From NCBI GenBank assembly GCA_020354625.1, contig CP070651.1:688360-747777 (forward strand): DNA of 59,418 nucleotides, written 5' to 3'. Positions within the stretch are counted from its first letter, which is position 1, and each line of letters opens with the position of its first letter. Below, piece after piece: positions 44,973-52,755 of the stretch. Source of the stretch: Trueperaceae bacterium (GTDB lineage Bacteria > Deinococcota > Deinococci > Deinococcales > Trueperaceae). Under the pieces are notes generated by a model. It worked only from the letters and a program-made list of their open reading frames with translations, was not told the origin of the DNA and did not search any database. The translations under genes and the position numbers were made by a program.

Positions 44973-45001
44973 TTGACTGTTGTTTACACCGGACGTAAGG
45001 T
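44973..45001 (+). promoter_or_regulatory. Promoter of the VanY-like gene (leaderless)
   Basis: TTGACT (44973-44978) and TAAGGT (44996-45001) are 17 bp apart, and the -10 box ends 5 nt before the ATG at 45007. This separates the VanY-like gene from the polyferredoxin operon. Confidence 0.7.
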
Positions 45002-45006
45002 AAGGG

Positions 45007-45678
45007 ATGCTCGTGCGTCTCTACCCACTCGTCGCCCTCACCATTTGCTGGTCTATCGCGCAGGAACCGTTACCGAATTGCCGCTACGACGACGTCGCGA
45101 CCGCACACCAGTCCTACCAGGACTGGGCAATAACCCTGCTCGATACCATATACGCGGTCGATCCGTCTTATATGCCACCCGATCTCGTATCGGTTTCGGA
45201 GATCGGTCTTACAGGAGACTTCCGTCTTCGGCAGGTGTTGCTTGCCGATCTCGAAGCGCTCATGGCAGCTGCAGCCAGCGCAGGTCATCCTCTAGCGATC
45301 CAATCCGCATTCCGAAGTTACGACTACCAACAGAGAACCTTTCAGTACTGGGTGGACCGCGATGGCTATGAATACGCACTAAGGAGCAGCGCACGTGCAG
45401 GGCACTCCGAACATCAACTCGGAACGGCCATCGATTTTCGCAGCCAAGATGGCCCGGCACCGTGGGATGTCTCGGACTGGGCACTGACCCCGGCGGGGGG
45501 ATGGATGGCTGAACACGCGTGGCAATACGGTTTCGTGATGAGCTACCCTAAAGACAGAGAACAGGACACGTGCTACATCTATGAACCGTGGCATTACCGT
45601 TATGTGGGCAAGAGCACAGCGAAAGACATTAAACAGCGTGAGACAACTCTCAGAGCTTGGTTATGGACTCGCCAGTAA
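45007..45678 (+). CDS. VanY-like D-alanyl-D-alanine carboxypeptidase
   Basis: Zinc peptidase that trims the terminal D-Ala from peptidoglycan stems. The 223-aa product has a short signal peptide (residues 1-18, then AQEPLPNC), AIQSAFRSYDYQQ, the zinc motif SEHQLGTAIDF (His and Asp ligands) and EPWHYRYVG with the third His ligand and catalytic Glu. The product is exported. A strong leaderless promoter precedes it. It sits inside the metal cluster but shows no obvious functional tie to it. Confidence 0.88.
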   Translation: MLVRLYPLVALTICWSIAQEPLPNCRYDDVATAHQSYQDWAITLLDTIYAVDPSYMPPDLVSVSEIGLTGDFRLRQVLLADLEALMAAAASAGHPLAIQSAFRSYDYQQRTFQYWVDRDGYEYALRSSARAGHSEHQLGTAIDFRSQDGPAPWDVSDWALTPAGGWMAEHAWQYGFVMSYPKDREQDTCYIYEPWHYRYVGKSTAKDIKQRETTLRAWLWTRQ

Positions 45679-45806
45679 AGTCGGGTATCATCTATGTGGT
45701 GGTAGCGGCGAGTGGCGCGCGTGCCCAAGTTCATCGGTTTTCGTCCCCAACACCCTTTCGCCTTATCACTGATGTCTGGGATATGCCGACGGAGCATTCA
45801 CGATGA
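45663..45806 (+). CDS. Possible small ORF (47 aa), coupled to the next gene
   Basis: The frame opens at ATG 45663 inside the end of the VanY-like gene and ends at a TGA overlapping the ATG of the next gene (ATGA at 45803). The product has a hydrophobic stretch SGIIYVVVAASGARA and a polar end. TATCAT (45686-45691) lies 4 nt before an in-frame GTG at 45696, which could be the real start. No homologue is known to me; the overlap and hydrophobic stretch are the only support. Confidence 0.25.
   Translation: MDSPVKSGIIYVVVAASGARAQVHRFSSPTPFRLITDVWDMPTEHSR
45680..45790 (+). repeat. Long-range inverted repeat in the VanY to YtkA gap
   Basis: GTCGGGTATC (45680-45689) pairs with GATATGCCGAC (45780-45790) with one bulged G and one G-U pair; the loop is 90 nt. 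The left arm follows the stop codon TAA and resembles the left arm of the 106-bp repeat (both read TAAAG, then GGTATCATCT), but the rest differs. Confidence 0.35.
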
Positions 45807-46411
45807 AACGAACAATGGTGAGAGATCTGCAATCGTTACGTTCCCTGCTCATGGTGCTGCTCACGCTTCTGTTGCTAGGTCGGGTCCTGGGGCACGCTAC
45901 CTTGGTACTAGGAACGATCAGCACCACCCCAAACCCACCTCAGCCTGGCGAGTCGTTTACGCTCTCTTTGGAGCTTGAAGATCCGACGCGGATCCCCATT
46001 GAAGATGCCGTCGTGCTAGGCGAGTTTACCGCGTTGGGCCTCAATATCGAATCCGAGGGCGAACCGACCTTCGAAAAACGTGGGGAGACGATCACAGTTC
46101 GGCTCTCGGAGACAACCATTGCCGGCACTTATGAAGGAGAGCTCGTACTCTCTGAAGCAGGGCTCTATGAACTCCAACTGAGAGACCAGACCTACCGCCA
46201 GGAAGAAGCCAGGGCCCAACTCAGCTTTACGGTGGGTGGGGAAGAGAAACTGGAAAATATCTCTTTCGTATTCCCTCCCACAGCAACCGGTGCTCGCACG
46301 CTGAGAACCTGGCTCTACTGGCTCATCGGTCTCCCGATCGTAGCCGCCGTGGTGGTGACGGTTTTGGTGGTCATGAACCATCGCCCAAACGAACAAAAAG
46401 ATCCCACCTGA
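45803..46411 (+). CDS. Membrane-anchored YtkA-like extracytoplasmic protein
   Basis: A 202-aa protein with an N-terminal signal peptide (hydrophobic core LLMVLLTLLLLGRVLG), an Ig-like or YtkA-like beta domain of about 110 residues (VLGTISTTPNPPQPGESFTL and GTYEGELVLSEAGLYELQLR), and a C-terminal helix LIGLPIVAAVVVTVLVV with a short cytosolic tail. The domain is exposed outside the membrane. The mature sequence begins GHATLVLG, with the His close to the cleavage site, which in copper proteins can be a ligand; this is speculative. It follows the VanY gene by 124 bp. Confidence 0.65.
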   Translation: MKRTMVRDLQSLRSLLMVLLTLLLLGRVLGHATLVLGTISTTPNPPQPGESFTLSLELEDPTRIPIEDAVVLGEFTALGLNIESEGEPTFEKRGETITVRLSETTIAGTYEGELVLSEAGLYELQLRDQTYRQEEARAQLSFTVGGEEKLENISFVFPPTATGARTLRTWLYWLIGLPIVAAVVVTVLVVMNHRPNEQKDPT

Positions 46412-46440
46412 ATCGATGATGATCGACGTGTCGATCGTGC

Positions 46441-46446
46441 TAGAGT
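46441..46446 (+). promoter_or_regulatory. -10 box of leaderless gatC
   Basis: TAGAGT ends 6 nt before the gatC ATG (46453), with no SD in between. Confidence 0.6.
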
Positions 46447-46452
46447 AACGAC

Positions 46453-46746
46453 ATGGAGCTAAGCGATCTGGAGATGGCACACTTGAAGAGGCTCGCGCGC
46501 CTCGAGTTGAGCCGCGAGGAGACTGCGGCTCTACAAAAAGATCTGAGCGATATTCTCGGATACTTTGACCAGCTTCGCGGTCTCGATACAGGTGGAGTCG
46601 AGGAACTCGTTCGTCCCATCACTACCGTCGATGTGTTTCGTGAAGACGTAATCCGGCTCTCACTCCCTCACGAAAAAGCGATGTCTTTGGCTGTCGAAGC
46701 CCAGGAGGGGTTCTTCAGAGTTCCAAGAACGGTCGAAGAAGCGTAA
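46453..46746 (+). CDS. gatC: Aspartyl/glutamyl-tRNA amidotransferase subunit C
   Basis: Small stabilising subunit of GatCAB, which turns Glu-tRNA-Gln (and Asp-tRNA-Asn) into the amide form. The 97-aa product shows the GatC layout: LEMAHLKRLARLELSREET at the N end, LSDILGYFDQLRGLDT in the middle and a conserved DVFREDV segment, ending in FFRVPRTVE. The gatA and gatB genes are not next to it. The U1-A72 tRNA-Gln in this window is a probable substrate. Confidence 0.93.
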   Translation: MELSDLEMAHLKRLARLELSREETAALQKDLSDILGYFDQLRGLDTGGVEELVRPITTVDVFREDVIRLSLPHEKAMSLAVEAQEGFFRVPRTVEEA

Positions 46747-46820
46747 CGCGCGACAGGCGAGACTCCCACTTTGAAACAACACGACCACCGGACCCAGATT
46801 CGAAACGCTCAGAAGCTTGT

Positions 46821-48101
46821 TTACTCGAGCCTGGCCGTGCCGATAAACGGTCTCAGGACCTCGGGCACGTTCAGCGTGCCATCTCCGTTCTGATAACACT
46901 CGATGATCGCTGCGATGGTACGCGGAAAGGCGAGGGCGCTACCGTTTAGGGTGTGGACCAGTTCGGTTCGCCCCCGTCCCTGTCTCCCTCCAGCTCTAAA
47001 CCGTACCTGCAAACGTGCAGCCTGAAACGCTTCCATGTTGCTGATGCTGGAGACCTCGAGCCAACGGTTTTGACCTGGGCTCCAAACTTCCAGATCGTAT
47101 TTTTTCGCCTGCGTGAATCCCATATCTCCTGTACACATGAGAAGGCGGCGGTAGCGGAGACCCAGCGCTTCGAGCAACCCTTCCGAGGTCTCGGTCATCT
47201 CTTCGAGCGCCTCATAACTCTGATCGGGATGCGAAAACTGCACCATCTCCACTTTATCGAATTGATGAACCCGGTTAAGTCCACGAACGTCCTTACCATA
47301 GCTCCCGGCTTCTCGGCGAAAGTTGGATGTGAAGGCCGAATACTTGATGGGCAGTTCGGCTTCGTCGAGAATATCACCACGATGCAAATTGGTCACCGGA
47401 ACCTCTGAAGTGGGGATCAAATAATAGCCCTCATTTACCTCGTACATCTGCCCCTCTTTGTCGGGTAGCTGCCCGGTTCCCGTCGCTGAGGCAGCGTTAA
47501 CGAGAAGTGGGGGAATCACTTCGACAAAGCCATTATCGGCCAGATAGCTAAGGAAAAAAGACGCGAGGCCGCGGACCAATTTGGCACCAGCTGCCTTGAA
47601 TACCGGGAATCCTGCGCCGGTCAACTTGACACCGGCCTCGAAGTCGATCCATCCCCGCTGAACAGCGAGCTCCCAATGGGGCCTCGGTTCGAAATCGAAC
47701 TCCGGAACCTTACCACGTTCGTGCACCACGACATTATCGTGTTCGGTCTCACCATAGGGCACGCTCTGATGAGGTAGGTTGGGGATCTCGTATTGAAGAG
47801 TTTGGATCTGCGCTTCGAGACTTCTACCCTTTTCCTCGAGCCGCTTCACCTCGGCGGATATGACCCCCATCTCGTGGATGAGGTTCTGGGCGTTCTCACC
47901 ACGCCGCTTCAGCTCGCCGATCTTCTTGCTGTTGGCATTACGTTGCGCCTGTTTTTCTTCCAGGTCCTGGCGGAGTAAACGGTAGGCCTCATCAGCAATC
48001 AGTAGATCATCAAGCTTGCCCAACGCTTCTGACAACTGTTTCGATTTGATAGCTTTTCTAACACTCTCACGGTTTTCTCGGATGAATTTTACATCCAGCA
48101 T
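46821..48101 (-). CDS. serS: Seryl-tRNA synthetase
   Basis: Charges tRNA-Ser and tRNA-Sec with serine. The 426-aa class II enzyme has the N-terminal coiled-coil arm (about 30-100, rich in KRxE/Q) that reads the long variable arm, motif 2 in FRREAGSYGKDVRGLNRVHQF, and motif 3 in NGSALAFPRTIAAIIE. The ATG at 48101 is supported by TAACCT (48115-48110) 8 nt upstream, with no SD (leaderless). It is convergent with gatC. Confidence 0.97.
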   Translation of the reverse strand: MLDVKFIRENRESVRKAIKSKQLSEALGKLDDLLIADEAYRLLRQDLEEKQAQRNANSKKIGELKRRGENAQNLIHEMGVISAEVKRLEEKGRSLEAQIQTLQYEIPNLPHQSVPYGETEHDNVVVHERGKVPEFDFEPRPHWELAVQRGWIDFEAGVKLTGAGFPVFKAAGAKLVRGLASFFLSYLADNGFVEVIPPLLVNAASATGTGQLPDKEGQMYEVNEGYYLIPTSEVPVTNLHRGDILDEAELPIKYSAFTSNFRREAGSYGKDVRGLNRVHQFDKVEMVQFSHPDQSYEALEEMTETSEGLLEALGLRYRRLLMCTGDMGFTQAKKYDLEVWSPGQNRWLEVSSISNMEAFQAARLQVRFRAGGRQGRGRTELVHTLNGSALAFPRTIAAIIECYQNGDGTLNVPEVLRPFIGTARLE

Positions 48102-48413
48102 AATGCCCTAGGTTAACCGATTCTGACAAGAACCACCCCAAACACCAACACCTTTCCTTGCCGCGCATCGATCGCCAGAGAAGAGCCACGGCGATCGTTT
48201 GCGAAAGCCGTACCGGATGAGTATGATACGTTACCTTTACCAGTCACATCGCTCCGAAACGTGGAGGTGAGAGTAATTGAGCCGTATTGGAAGCAAAAGA
48301 ACCATAGGATCCCATGCGAGGCATTGAGGAGATGGCTCGCCTTACCGAAACAGGCAGAGGCCGCAAGGCCCTGAGACCAGTACGATGACACCCATTCCGA
48401 GGGAAGCCGATTG
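48102..48413. other. 312-bp intergenic region between serS and preT
   Basis: It holds the serS -10 box at its left end, a candidate promoter for preT (TTGCGA 48200-48205, 17 bp, TATGAT 48223-48228), a near-perfect SD GGAGGTGA (48263-48270) and short overlapping reading frames before preT. A minus-strand frame that runs to 48469 crosses the region and shows no recognised domain. Confidence 0.6.
48200..48228 (+). promoter_or_regulatory. Probable promoter of the pyrimidine operon
   Basis: TTGCGA (48200-48205) and TATGAT (48223-48228) have an exact 17-bp spacer. It would give preT a leader of roughly 180 nt, unusually long for this window, which contains an SD GGAGGTGA and several tiny overlapping frames. 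Confidence 0.55.
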
Positions 48414-49778
48414 ATGGAAACCAGCCGCTTACCACTCGAGCAGCTCGAGCAGAAATTTACCGAGATCAAGCCCCCTATGAGTCGAAGGGAGGCATCGATC
48501 GAAGCGACAAGGTGTCTCTATTGCTACGACGCTCCGTGTATCGCCGCCTGCCCTACCAGCATAGATGTGCCGACGTTTATCAAAAAAATAGCCACCGAAA
48601 ACGTGACGGGCGCGGCCGTGACCATTCTCGAAGCCAACCTGATGGGTGCGACTTGCAGCCGCGTCTGTCCAGTAGAGGAGTTGTGCGAGGGCGCGTGCGT
48701 ACTCGGAAGCGACCACAAGCCGATCGAGATCGGTCGCCTACAGCGCTACGCCACAGACCATCTCTATCAGAAGGGGATCATGCCGTTTGTCCCCGCTCCC
48801 GCCAATGGCAAGAGGGTAGCGATCGTCGGCGCGGGTCCTGCTGGTCTGACCTGCGCTGGGGAGCTTGCAAAGCTCGGTTACGAAGCAACGGTCTTCGAAA
48901 AGAGTCAGCTCCCTGGTGGGCTCTCAACATATGGAATCGTGGTGATGCGCGAACCTATTCAGGTATCGCTCGACGAAGTCGACTTCATCAGACAGCTCGG
49001 AGTCGAAGTCAGAACTGGCGTCGAGATAGGATCCGACCTACAACCAGATGACCTGCTGAGAGACTACGATGCCGTTTTCGTCGCGGCTGGGATGGGTCAC
49101 GTCCCCGATCTCGACATACCAGGTGAGGATCTCACCGGAGTAACCGAGGCCCTGTCGTTTATTGCCGAGACCAAGCTAGCTGAGAGAGACGGCCTGGAGC
49201 GCCTGGCGAGTATTCCGATCGGTCGCACGGTAGTCGTGATCGGAGCAGGCAACACCGCAATCGATGCAGCGACGATCGCCAAGAGACTCGGATCGGAACG
49301 GGTTGTGATCGTGTATCGCCGAGGGGAGCGAGAGATGCCCGCTTACGAGTTCGAATACGCCTTCATCAAAAACGAAGGTGTCGAGTTCCGATTTCTCAGC
49401 CAGCCGATCGAAATTCTAGGGGAGAAAGGGAACGTGACTGGCATCCGCTGCGTCGCTATGGAACTCACGGAGGCAGGGCATGACGGACGCCGGGCGAGCA
49501 GACCTCTTCCCGGAAGCGAGTTCGTCTTGCCGTGCGACCAGGTCATAAAAGCCATCGGGCAAGAAAAACACCTGGCGCTCTACAGGTCGTTCGGTCTCGA
49601 ATTGGAGCGTGGTTACGTAAAGGTGGATGAACAGTTTCACACGACAAACCCAAAAGTATTCGCCGGAGGTGACTGCATTCGACACACCGGTGAGGCCATG
49701 ACCGTAACAGCGACCGAAGACGGTAAGAGAGCGGCAAAGAGTATTCACAGCTGGCTCGAGAACGCAGATGCTGAATAG
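48414..49778 (+). CDS. preT: NAD-dependent dihydropyrimidine dehydrogenase, PreT subunit
   Basis: Takes electrons from NAD(P)H through FAD and iron-sulfur clusters for the reduction of uracil and thymine by PreA. The 454-aa product resembles the small subunit of glutamate synthase: two cysteine-rich N-terminal motifs (CLYCYDAPCIAACP and CSRVCPVEELCEGAC), the FAD motif VGAGPAGLTCAGELAKLG, the NAD(P) motif VIGAGNTAIDAATIAKRLG, and the C-terminal GDCIRHTGEAMTVTATEDG. The ATG at 48414 follows GAGGGAAG by 9 nt. preA follows after 30 bp. GltD-like proteins are close relatives, but the adjacent preA and hydA settle the call. Confidence 0.93.
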   Translation: METSRLPLEQLEQKFTEIKPPMSRREASIEATRCLYCYDAPCIAACPTSIDVPTFIKKIATENVTGAAVTILEANLMGATCSRVCPVEELCEGACVLGSDHKPIEIGRLQRYATDHLYQKGIMPFVPAPANGKRVAIVGAGPAGLTCAGELAKLGYEATVFEKSQLPGGLSTYGIVVMREPIQVSLDEVDFIRQLGVEVRTGVEIGSDLQPDDLLRDYDAVFVAAGMGHVPDLDIPGEDLTGVTEALSFIAETKLAERDGLERLASIPIGRTVVVIGAGNTAIDAATIAKRLGSERVVIVYRRGEREMPAYEFEYAFIKNEGVEFRFLSQPIEILGEKGNVTGIRCVAMELTEAGHDGRRASRPLPGSEFVLPCDQVIKAIGQEKHLALYRSFGLELERGYVKVDEQFHTTNPKVFAGGDCIRHTGEAMTVTATEDGKRAAKSIHSWLENADAE

Positions 49779-49808
49779 GAGCACGTTGAAAGGTACGATG
49801 AGGTAGTT

Positions 49809-51161
49809 ATGGCCGATCTGAGAATCGATTTCGCAGGAATCCGAAGCCCTAACCCGTTCTGGCTCGCCTCTGCCCCACCCACCAATAGCGCCTATCAGGT
49901 CAACAAGGCGTTCGAGCAAGGTTGGGGAGGGGCCGTTTGGAAGACGATCGGCGCCCCGGTGCTCAACGTATCGAGCCGCTATGGGGGGTTTGAGTACAAC
50001 GGAGAAAAACTGGTCGCGATCAACAACGTCGAGTTGATTTCCGATCGCCCGCTCGACACGAATCTCAAAGAGATCAGAGAAGTAAAATCGCTCTGGCCTG
50101 ACCGCGCGGTCATCGTTTCCGCCATGGTCGAATCCGATCCGAAAGCGTGGAAAGATATCATCAGCCAGATCGAGGACACCGGGGCCGATGCGATCGAGCT
50201 GAACTACGGCTGTCCTCACGGCATGAGCGAGCGCGGGATGGGATCGGCTGTCGGGCAGGTTCCCGAATACTGTTCGATGATCACGTCGTGGGCTGCTGAG
50301 GCTGCTTCGATCCCCGTCATCGTCAAACTCACGCCCAATGTCACCGACATCACCAAACCGGCCGAGGCAGCGCTCAGCGGTGGCGCTGATGCCCTTAGCT
50401 TGATCAACACCATCAACTCGATCATCGGTGTCGACCTAGACGATTTTCACCTCAAACCAAACGTCGGCGGCAAAGGGAGCCATGGAGGCTACGCAGGTCC
50501 GGCTGTCAAACCGATCGCCTTACACATGCTCTCTTCCGTGGCCGGGCTCGAGGGGGTACAGCGCGACGGCATCCCGATTTCTGGGATGGGTGGGATTCAG
50601 ACCTGGCGAGATGCGGCAGAGTTTTTGTTGCTCGGGGCCACCAGCCTCCAAGTCTGCACCGCCGTGATGCACTACGGATTCAGGCTCATCGATGACCTGT
50701 GCGACGGCCTATCCAACTGGCTCGATGAAAAGGGAATCACTTCGGTCGAAGAGATCATCGGTGCTTCGGTACCGCGTATCTCTTCCTTTGGAGACTTCGA
50801 TCTCTCGTACAAGACAGTCGCACGTATCGATCCAGAACTGTGTATCCATTGCAACCTCTGCTACATCGCTTGTGACGAGGGCGCCCACCAGTGTATCGAT
50901 CTGATGGTGGACGGTGAGAAGATCGATCCTTCGTCTTACCAGGGTGCGACGAAAGCTATTCCCGTGGTACGTGAAGACGATTGTGTCGGCTGCAACCTCT
51001 GCTCTTTGGTCTGCCCTGTCGATTCTTGTATCTCTATGGTCGAAGTCGATTCGGGCCGCAAAGCCGTTACCTGGAACGAACTGACTCGAAAGCGACCGGG
51101 AGTTCTCGATTGGGACGAGATGAAGCGTTATCGTGAAGAGGTAGGCATCAAAATCCATTAG
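49809..51161 (+). CDS. preA: NAD-dependent dihydropyrimidine dehydrogenase, PreA subunit
   Basis: Reduces uracil and thymine to their 5,6-dihydro forms, the first step of reductive pyrimidine breakdown. The 450-aa product has an FMN TIM barrel with GWGGAVWKTIG, NYGCPHGMSERGMGSAVGQ and ISGMGGIQTWRDAAEFLLLGA, and a C-terminal two-cluster ferredoxin domain (CIHCNLCYIACDEGAHQC and CVGCNLCSLVCPVDSC). At the position of the catalytic Cys of mammalian DPD (ACGQ) it has Val (AVGQ); from memory E. coli PreA has Val there too. Complexed with PreT. Confidence 0.95.
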   Translation: MADLRIDFAGIRSPNPFWLASAPPTNSAYQVNKAFEQGWGGAVWKTIGAPVLNVSSRYGGFEYNGEKLVAINNVELISDRPLDTNLKEIREVKSLWPDRAVIVSAMVESDPKAWKDIISQIEDTGADAIELNYGCPHGMSERGMGSAVGQVPEYCSMITSWAAEAASIPVIVKLTPNVTDITKPAEAALSGGADALSLINTINSIIGVDLDDFHLKPNVGGKGSHGGYAGPAVKPIALHMLSSVAGLEGVQRDGIPISGMGGIQTWRDAAEFLLLGATSLQVCTAVMHYGFRLIDDLCDGLSNWLDEKGITSVEEIIGASVPRISSFGDFDLSYKTVARIDPELCIHCNLCYIACDEGAHQCIDLMVDGEKIDPSSYQGATKAIPVVREDDCVGCNLCSLVCPVDSCISMVEVDSGRKAVTWNELTRKRPGVLDWDEMKRYREEVGIKIH

Positions 51162-51202
51162 GTCCGGTAGCGCATATGAGCTATCGAGGCGAGGAGGGCA
51201 TC

Positions 51203-52594
51203 TTGAGTCTGCTCATCAAAAATGGCGAGATCATCACCGGCGATACCCGCTATCGAGCGGATATCTACTGTGAAGACGAAACGATAAGTCGCATAGGCAC
51301 CAACCTCGAGGTTCCGCCGGATACCGAGGTAATCGATGCGAGCGGGAAGTACGTCTTTCCCGGTTTCATCGATCCCCACGTACATATCTATCTACCCTTC
51401 ATGGGAACCTTTAGCAAAGATACCCACGAGACCGGCAGTCGGGCAGCTTTGGTGGGCGGAACGACGACCTACATCGAGATGGTTGCCCCCTCACGAGGGG
51501 AAGATCCGCTCGAGGGGTATGAGCTCTGGAAGTCCAAGGCTGAAGGGACGAGCGCCTGCGACTACAGCTTTCATATGGGCGTTAGCCGCTTTGACCGGAA
51601 CACCGAAGCCCAACTCAAAGAGATCATCGCTCAAGGCATCACCTCGTTCAAAGTTTTTTTAGCTTACAAAGGCTTTTTCGGCATCGATGACGAAGAGCTC
51701 TTCCACACGCTGAGCCTCGCACAACGAGAAGGTGTAATCGTCGCGGCACACTGTGAAAACGCTGAATTGGTAGCGCAGTTACAGCAGAGCTTGCTCGCCC
51801 AAGGCAAAACCGGGCCCGAGTTTCATGAGCCCAGCCGTCCGCCGACCGTAGAAGCAGATGGCGTTCATCACTTCGCCACCTTTTTGGAGACGACAGGTGC
51901 GCACGGCTACATCGTTCACCTGAGCTGCGAAGCCGCGCTAGAGGCAGCGTTGGCGGCAAAATCGAGAGGGATCGACCTCGGTATCGAGGCTGTCATCCCT
52001 CACCTTATGCTCGACAAAAGCTACGCGGAACGGCCCAATTTCGAAGGCGCCAAATACGTCATGTCGCCCCCATTACGAGAAAGAAAAAACCAGGGCGTTC
52101 TTTGGAAGGCGTTGCAACACGGCCTCATCGATACCGTAGCCACCGACCACGCACCCTTCGACTTTACCCAAAAAGAGATGGGGAGGGGTGACTTTACCAA
52201 GATCCCCAATGGCATACCGGCTATCGAAGATCGAGTCAACCTACTCTACACGTATGGCGTGAACCGCGGTCCACTCGATATCCATCGCTTCGTCGACGCG
52301 GCCGCGACGCGAGCAGCAAAACTTTTCGGGCTCTTTCCACGTAAGGGCACGATTCAACTCGGGAGCGACGCCGACCTGGTCGTGTACGACCCCAATTACC
52401 GCGGGACTCTTTCGGCTGCTTCACAACACATGAATCTCGACTACAACGGATTCGAGGGTATGGAGATCGATGGGCGGCCGAGCGTGGTTACCGTACGTGG
52501 TCAGGTTGCCGTACGCGATGGCGCATTTGTTGGCGAAAAGGGTCGTGGCAAACTGCTCTTGCGTGAACCGCTGGACGGCGCTGGCTTAAGATAG
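51203..52594 (+). CDS. hydA: Dihydropyrimidinase
   Basis: Opens dihydrouracil and dihydrothymine to N-carbamoyl-beta-alanine or N-carbamoyl-beta-aminoisobutyrate. The 463-aa product has DPHVHIYLPF (HxH metal pair), TSFKVFLAYKG with the carboxylated metal-bridging Lys, VAAHCENAEL, YIVHLSC and TDHAPFD (later His/Asp ligands). The TTG at 51203 is chosen because GAGGAGG lies 6 nt upstream and the protein then starts MSLLIKNGEI like its relatives; an ATG at 51176 would add nine residues. It is third in the operon after preT-preA. Confidence 0.94.
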   Translation: MSLLIKNGEIITGDTRYRADIYCEDETISRIGTNLEVPPDTEVIDASGKYVFPGFIDPHVHIYLPFMGTFSKDTHETGSRAALVGGTTTYIEMVAPSRGEDPLEGYELWKSKAEGTSACDYSFHMGVSRFDRNTEAQLKEIIAQGITSFKVFLAYKGFFGIDDEELFHTLSLAQREGVIVAAHCENAELVAQLQQSLLAQGKTGPEFHEPSRPPTVEADGVHHFATFLETTGAHGYIVHLSCEAALEAALAAKSRGIDLGIEAVIPHLMLDKSYAERPNFEGAKYVMSPPLRERKNQGVLWKALQHGLIDTVATDHAPFDFTQKEMGRGDFTKIPNGIPAIEDRVNLLYTYGVNRGPLDIHRFVDAAATRAAKLFGLFPRKGTIQLGSDADLVVYDPNYRGTLSAASQHMNLDYNGFEGMEIDGRPSVVTVRGQVAVRDGAFVGEKGRGKLLLREPLDGAGLR

Positions 52595-52602
52595 GGAGTA
52601 GC

Positions 52603-52755
52603 GTGCGGACAGATATGGACGAGCGTAGGGCATGGACGGTCCGAAAAAACGGCACGGATCGGTCGGAACTCGGCGCTATTGTTGACGCCGAAGAACACCC
52701 AACCCTTTTTGGAGACGGCCTTTTTGATGGAGGCAGAAGAACAAACTCATCTTGA
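52603..52755 (+). CDS. Possible small ORF (50 aa) between hydA and the ABC ATPase
   Basis: A GTG at 52603 with GGGAG 4 nt upstream opens a 50-codon frame, ending at TGA 52753-52755 and overlapping the start of the ABC ATPase by 29 bp. The product is hydrophilic and charged, with WTVRKNGTDRSELGAIVDA. An ATG at 52615 could be the start. I recognise no family. It may be a chance frame. Confidence 0.25.
   Translation: MRTDMDERRAWTVRKNGTDRSELGAIVDAEEHPTLFGDGLFDGGRRTNSS

Noticed and set aside
48113-48469. A 118-codon minus-strand frame between serS and preT
   Set aside because: It runs against the preT N terminus and has no recognised domain or ribosome site. A vague resemblance of its end to repeat-type beta proteins is too weak.
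49809-51161. Loss of the catalytic Cys in PreA (AVGQ instead of ACGQ)
   Set aside because: As far as I recall, E. coli PreA also has Val at this position, so it is probably a normal bacterial difference and not a defect.
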